Source: Dillenia suffruticosa
Taxonomy: Eukaryota; Streptophyta; Magnoliopsida; Dilleniales; Dilleniaceae
NCBI GenBank assembly: GCA_033439265.1
Contig: JAVTVX010000021.1
Span: 13,357,001-13,421,000 of the forward strand
Direction: 5' to 3'
Length of the DNA stretch: 64,000 nucleotides
The position numbers and the translations under genes are program-made. Below the pieces are notes generated by a model, which had not been told where the DNA came from, searched no databases, and saw only the letters and a list, made by a program, of their open reading frames with translations. Numbering within the stretch: position 1 is the stretch's first letter; each line of letters starts with the position of its first letter. This document shows positions 58,701 to 64,000 of the stretch, one piece after another.

Positions 58701-61347
58701 TGGGAAAGGCATCTATTATGCAACACACAAAGCTGCATCAAAATTGAAAATTTAACCAAGTTGAGAAGAATATAAATAACTGCTCCCATGCAATGCACAT
58801 AGCATTTTGAATGCATTTCAAACAATCTAGTTATCTTTGTCTTCTTAATTACACAAAGGTACATATGTTTGTGCGTTCTATTACCAGCTATTCTCATATG
58901 CAGGATTTACTCAATTACAACTTCTTAGTTTCCTATTCAACTTTCCCATATTTTCGAAATTTTGTTCAATTTTATATGTAACTTTTCATGAGGTGTCCCC
59001 TCCCCCCCCCCCAAGAAAAAAAGGCCTTCCCTTCTTTCCAACCAAGAAAATTTGCAAAAGAAAATTTAGGACTTGATAGCCTTACGTCAAATTGGACCCA
59101 ATAGACATATAAGTACCGCTTGCAATTTGATAACTGACGTTTACTTACCACCCAAAGGAGAGCACGTGGTTTTCTAGTGGTTATATTGTCCGTAACCAGC
59201 TTAAATCCTTGATGAGCATCAATTATCTCCACAATAGTCATTGCACCAAGCAGGAAAAACACAATTTCACTGACTTCAGCAGATGCATTTCTCAGCTCTG
59301 AAACAGCTATTTCAGTGGAAGGAGCCTATTCAACAAATATAAATGAAAAGTGTGTAAATTGAGAAATAGTTGAAAAATAAAGAAACCACAAAAGGAAAGA
59401 GCAGCAAAGAATTTCACTCTAACAAACACAGAACATAGCACATGGATTGCTGCAAAGAGGGAAACTTAAACCCTCCTTGCTGTAAACAGAAAGTTGCCTG
59501 CAGGCATCTTCACACTAAACAAATATAAGTGGAAGAGCAAAATACAATGATATTGCCTGCAAGACAAAAAGAAGATATGCTACTTATACATACAACCTAC
59601 AACTTACACCTAAACCAAATACACACCTAAACCAAATACAGCAATCTCTCTCTCTATCCACCAAAGGAAAATGTAAATGGAGTGCTTGGATGCCTCAAAT
59701 CATCATGTAGAGATAAATCAATGCTACAGGAAAAGGTGAAATAAAATAAATAGCTCAAACAAAGAATGTTCAGTGCCAGAACTCAAACTCAATCAGAGCG
59801 CAGTAGTGTTTCTCATGGAGTACATGGACAGACAAGGTGATAATGTATAGGAAATGATGATGCTTTACAGTTCAGCAGGATTATGAAATGATGAAACAGA
59901 GATAAAAGAGTTTATTGTTTAGTGCGGGATTATGAATTATGAAATTATGAAATAGAGATAAAATCCAGCTTGTCGGCTTTAGTTAGAACTAAAGGTGCTT
60001 GGCTGAACTATTTCTAGTCAAAGAAGATTGAACAGCCATGTTAGCACATGACACTCTTATTGAGAATATTGTTTTGAAACCATTATCAGTGATATTGCTC
60101 TCACTTAATACTAATCAAGTCTCACATTCTCCTATTGAGCAGAAAATATGGAAATCCAGATTGTCAGGAACCACTCAACGCTCAGAACTGATGACGTTTA
60201 ACTCTCCTTTGAACTAGAAGTCAAGGGTTCCAACCATTGTAATAACCTCTCTATATGCAACAACATGGATATTACCACACTAAGATGTTCTTTTCACCAG
60301 GGGCTGAGAATAGAGGTATTCTCCAGTTATATTGCCTCTTCACGACAAGGTAGTAGATGCTAAAAACAAAGATCAGGACAGATAAAGGACATCCAAAAGG
60401 CAATACATTTCAGGAGAGATCCTATTTCTGAACATGTCAGAGGGAATAAGGACATGGAACTATTCCATTCTCATGGAAGGTTACTGGGAAGAGCAGGGCT
60501 ACTTTGACGGTGGTTTTTGTATGCAAAGCATCATGGAGAAAATTGACTCTTGATGCTTGAACATAACAATAAAACATAAAACTTAAACATGCACAACGAG
60601 GACCAGCAGGAATATCTGGCAACTCATAACCTCATGTAAAACTAATTACTTATTTATAGTTACATTGAATACACCAGCCTAAGGGTTCATGTGGATCCAA
60701 CATGACAACAACAATAGAAAGATTCTTGAATAAACTCAATTCATTCAAATAATTTGGAAGGCAGATGGTCACCAATTTCAAATTGAGTAATTGCAACAAC
60801 TGTCATGCGTAGAGTTGTAAACAATAAGAGGGGCCAAAGCATAAACCAGAATCACTAAGTAAATAGGAGATAGCAAAATTTCAAGTGAATATGAATCTTA
60901 CCCCAATGCTCCTTATCACCCATAAGCTTACAGCCATCAACAATCCCACCCCACTTTTATTAAAGGCGAGGGATTCCTCAAAAATTATGCCTGCGTATCC
61001 TATGCCAAATAAAAGTGTCATAGCAACATCCTGTTTCACAAGATTCAGTCAAACCAGTAGAATGTTATGTTCAGGCACAAGCAAACTAAGGAGAACCATT
61101 TTTTGTATAATGAAGCAAACATTGCAAAATGATCAAATTAAAGAGCTGGAAAACAGGATAAAAACCAAACCTGGTTAGCAGCAACCCAAGACTGATTGAT
61201 AGCCACTGCCCCTGTTCCAGTGGCTGCAAGAATTGTAAGAGCTTTAAGAAAGTCGGTCTTTGGTTTGTAATTAGCTTCAAAATATTGGGAACTTGTTTCA
61301 TCAACAGAACATAAAGGATCACAATCCCCAGACGGCAATGTTAGATC
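52798..61347 (-). CDS. NHD1: Plastid NhaD-type Na+/H+ antiporter NHD1 (5' exon missing)
   Basis: Exports Na+ from the plastid in exchange for protons. Nine minus-strand exons: 61347-61171, 61030-60902, 59325-59149, 58668-58562, 57320-57200, 53989-53928, 53820-53518, 53295-53001, 52917-52798, all GT-AG with matching phases, together 496 residues plus stop. The first visible exon reads DLTLPSGDCDPLCSVDETSS. The NhaD core is clear: FGIGYAGIIFEESLAFNKSG, EIVFFLLGAMTIVEIIDAHQ, LDNLTSTIVMVSL, AANAGGAWTPIGDVTTTMLW, QGALFFLGILLSVSSLEAAG, IDNVPLVAATMGMYD and FCAGTGGSMLVIGSAAGVAF. It ends ADVLFLSGS. About 80 residues, the transit peptide exon, are missing compared with Arabidopsis and were not found up to 64000. 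The 3.2 kb intron at 53990-57199 holds a retroelement insertion. Confidence 0.95.
54225..54360 (-). mobile_element. Short retroposon with (TTG)n 3' end and 17-bp target-site duplication
   Basis: Flanked by the perfect direct repeat TTTCTCCTTCAAGCATA (54208-54224 and 54361-54377). In minus orientation the 136-bp insert ends GGCCAACCCCAAATAATGGG, ATTAAGGCTCAG and (TTG)n, the 3' end I associate with plant RTE-clade LINEs and SINEs that use them. It is 5'-truncated, sits in an NHD1 intron, and runs in the same direction as the gene. Confidence 0.8.
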
Positions 61348-61450
61348 CTGCAGCAATGCTAGAAGATTTAAAGAAGTGACATGAATCGAAAAAGGTCACA
61401 AACATAATAAGTGGCACACACCCCAACAGTTAGAAGGGTCCTAATTTACA

Positions 61451-61702
61451 CTTAATTCAGTAGGGTGCCGGGTCGGTCTCATTTAACCACCTGAATTGGA
61501 GTCTAATGTCACAAGTGCAGCTTGGATTATTTGGACTGTAATCAGATTCCAAGTCATGCACATAGACAGAACTGTACTTTATCCGGTATGGTGCCTGGTC
61601 AGTCTCATACAACCACCTGAATTAGAGTCTAACGTCACAAGTGCAACTTGAATTATTTGGACTGTAATCGCATTCCAAGTCATACAGATATACTGAACTG
61701 TC
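61451..61702. repeat. 126-bp tandem duplication
   Basis: Two copies offset by exactly 126 bp: GTGCCGGGTCGGTCTCAT at 61465 pairs with GTGCCTGGTCAGTCTCAT at 61591, and GAACTGT at 61569 with 61695. Copies are roughly 85-90% alike by eye. Confidence 0.85.
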
Positions 61703-63715
61703 ATGAATAAATTTAGAAAGCACGGATATGGACACAAGGATACCAAAAATTTCCAAAGACTGGGATATTGGAATGCGGGAGATACTATATATTTTATTTA
61801 TAAAATTTTACTAATAAAATTTCATATTTTAATTTTAAAGATCTCAAACCTAGTAACTAACAAGTATGAATAGGGATATGGGTATTGAACACGACATGGA
61901 TACAAGAATATGCCAAATTTTCAAAGATTAGAATACAAGAATGTGTTTAAAACTATAAAACTAATAAAGTTATATTGCATAAATTTTCAAATTATGGTAT
62001 AATTTTTGTTAAATAGTCTAGTTTAGCAAAGTAATATTTAGATATTTAAAAAAGGGTGTTAATGAGATATAATAAGTAAGTATGACAATTATGGTTTCTT
62101 CATTCACGTATTCTCTAATAAAAAATACATAGTAAATTTTGCATTTTGTTAGCAAACATTATTATTGTAAAAATGTTTGTGTGTAGCATCTATCAAGTAT
62201 CTAATGAGTATCTATCAAGTATCCAACAAGTATCTGGTATTTAAAAAATAATAATTAAAAATTTAATACACCTTGTGAAGAATCTGACATGTATCTTGCC
62301 AGCGAGTATCCAAGGATTATCGTATACAATAACACGTCCGATACAAATATGACTTCCATCTTTAAATATTCATGTTACCTAGGTATAGTTCTTGTCATCG
62401 ATACCTATTGCATTTTTTCCCATTATCACTTAATGATGTTGAAACTATAGTATCTTGTAGCACCCTTGTTCCAAATGAACTTCTAAAATAGCATATCATC
62501 CTAAAAATGAAGGCCAGAAAACAACCAAATTAGAAGCTAGAGCTTGGAACTTTGAAAGGGTATTTTAAAGGTAAGTAAAATATCTGGTACATTAGAAGTT
62601 TTGATATTAATGATATCAAATCTTATATTATCTACACTTTTACATCCACTTTATTAAAATTAACACGGAAAAGAAAGAAAATTACTTGTCGTAATGAGCA
62701 TGAGCTATTAGACATTACATGGCATCATCCATAACTTGGGTAACAAGTGCCATAGTTCACTGTATAGGCATTGTATTCTACATTTAAACTTAAGAATACA
62801 TTGATTTAGTAATCCAATGTGTAAAATCTGAAATTTGGGAATGGAAAATGAATAAAATGAGCTTATATCATAAGACTAAAGAATGCATTTAAACAAGTTA
62901 ATTAAAGTCTCTAAAGTTGTAGAAACACCATACAGGTGAAAAAAAAAAGGAAAAAGAGAAAAGAAAAGAAAAGAAACCTGTGCCGCAAAGTAGAGGCCTA
63001 AGCGCTAGTATTAATTAAAAATGAAGATATTACTATCAAATATCAAGCAAGTTTCTCTCAACTAAAATAAATTTGAAGGATGAAGAGCATCCAAGTAGAT
63101 GAGAGCTCTGCAACTTCGGAAAATTATACATCTTATTTTTAAGTAATATAAGTTACTATTTATTGAGATCATTGAGCATAAGTCCCCCACTCCCCCCCCC
63201 CCCGGGTGGTTGGAGTCACTGGCATCTCTGCCCACCCCCCTGCACTCTCTTTCTCTTTCCATCTTCTCTCCCTTCTACTATTTCTATGAAATTAAGAAAA
63301 CATAAAAGGAAGGGCAATACAAAGATGGGACAACCAAGTGGCAAAGCATTTTGTGGTTGCAAATAAACCCAATTAAAATCATGAACAGCAGTTCAATCAT
63401 AAAATCTAAGTATTTCTTTTGACAAGTAACAACTTAGTCTACTAATATCCATCTCCAAAAGAAAAGAAGGTGATACAGCTTTAAGTTGAATTGTACGATT
63501 AAAAGCCAAAATCATTTGATTGTTTCAAGCAATGAAATTCGATTGAATTCATATTTTTCTCTCAGAATCTCAAGAGAGAAAAAAATCACATCAAAATGAA
63601 GTGAATTAAAAAATTCAAATGAAATGGATTGAACTTATTTTGCATTTGATTTTAGAAGCAACACAAAGGAATCTCCTAGGCTGTATTAAAACTCTATCAA
63701 ATTTGCATACTTAAT

Positions 63716-63871
63716 TTTATTCCCTTCTTACATTCTCTTGGAATGTGATTGTGTTAGATAAACTTTTAAGTGGTTTTTCATGGGGTTGAATAGTTTATTC
63801 CCTTCTTACATTCTCTTGGAATGTAATTGGGTTGGATAAACTTTTAAGTGGTTTTTCATGGGGTTGAATAG
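63716..63871. repeat. 78-bp tandem duplication
   Basis: TCCCTTCTTACATTCTCTTG starts at 63721 and again at 63799, and TTTTTCATGGGGTTGAATAG ends at 63793 and 63871. Only a few differences (GTGATTGTGTTAG versus GTAATTGGGTTGG), so it is recent. Confidence 0.9.
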
Positions 63872-64000
63872 ATTATAAACTAGGTTATCACCGGATGATG
63901 AGGCAAACTATTAAGAATTTACAATTTATTAATCAAGCCCTTCAAATCTGTGCACCTAAAGGACGTATTAAGTTAGTGGATGAACATTCATTGATATAAA

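Larger units (their letters stand above)
61348..64000. other. Probable first intron of NHD1, no exon recognised
   Basis: No transit-peptide exon with a donor fitting the phase-0 acceptor at 61348 was seen on the minus strand. The stretch holds two tandem duplications, homopolymer C runs (about 63192-63203), and a pair of diverged GATATGG/ACACGA-rich segments (61716-61800, 61865-61975). The transit-peptide exon probably lies beyond the right edge. Confidence 0.5.

Noticed and set aside
60885-61178. Plus-strand frame across two NHD1 exons
   Set aside because: Antisense shadow of the antiporter coding sequence.

Overview
The window is nuclear DNA from a flowering plant, most likely a eudicot. 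Genes carry GT-AG introns, plastid transit peptides and plant-only families, and sit in very AT-rich intergenic DNA full of CT/GA microsatellites, poly(A/T) tracts and short retroelement remnants. I cannot name the species. All product names come from reading translations and recalling families; no search was run.

Layout, left to right: an intronless R2R3-MYB gene (600-1325, minus, subgroup-22/MYB44 type); 7.5 kb of repeat-rich DNA with a degenerate tandem array, a GC-rich island, a LINE RNase H remnant and a SINE with a target-site duplication; a two-exon PRKRIP1-like splicing-factor gene (9045-11453, plus); a five-exon reticulon gene (13735-15737, plus); 4.9 kb with a LINE 3' end and a MITE-like element; a four-exon TIC21 gene (20613-24202, minus); a field of decayed, intron-bearing fragments of two unrelated genes, ATR3-like and D-2-hydroxyglutarate-dehydrogenase-like (28.5-32.5 kb); an LRR receptor pseudokinase of the RDK1 type (37955-40844, plus); a broken SASA carbohydrate esterase (42.4-43.6 kb) next to a broken ABCC transporter fragment (44.0-44.8 kb); 3-phosphoglycerate dehydrogenase (47813-51501, plus); and, convergent with it, the plastid Na+/H+ antiporter NHD1 (52798-61347, minus), whose first exon is not seen and probably lies beyond the window.

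The genes do not form a pathway operon. PGDH (serine synthesis), TIC21 and NHD1 (envelope transport) all act in the plastid, but the main message is gene order. From memory, Arabidopsis has PRKRIP1-like/RTNLB10/TIC21/LRR-RLK neighbours on chr 2, PGDH1/esterase/RDK1 on chr 4 and PGDH3/NHD1 on chr 3. This window appears to hold all three sets in one stretch, i.e. a less fractionated ancestral block, with the esterase surviving only as a pseudogene in its expected slot.

Most notable irregularities: the receptor kinase gene appears to have lost its homologous splice donor (GA where GT is expected) with an in-phase GT six bases upstream; a G-quadruplex-type G-run array lies about 0.6 kb upstream of its start; and two retrotransposed insertions still show perfect 13- and 17-bp target-site duplications. 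I found no CRISPR array, rRNA, convincing tRNA or clearly novel multi-gene system.
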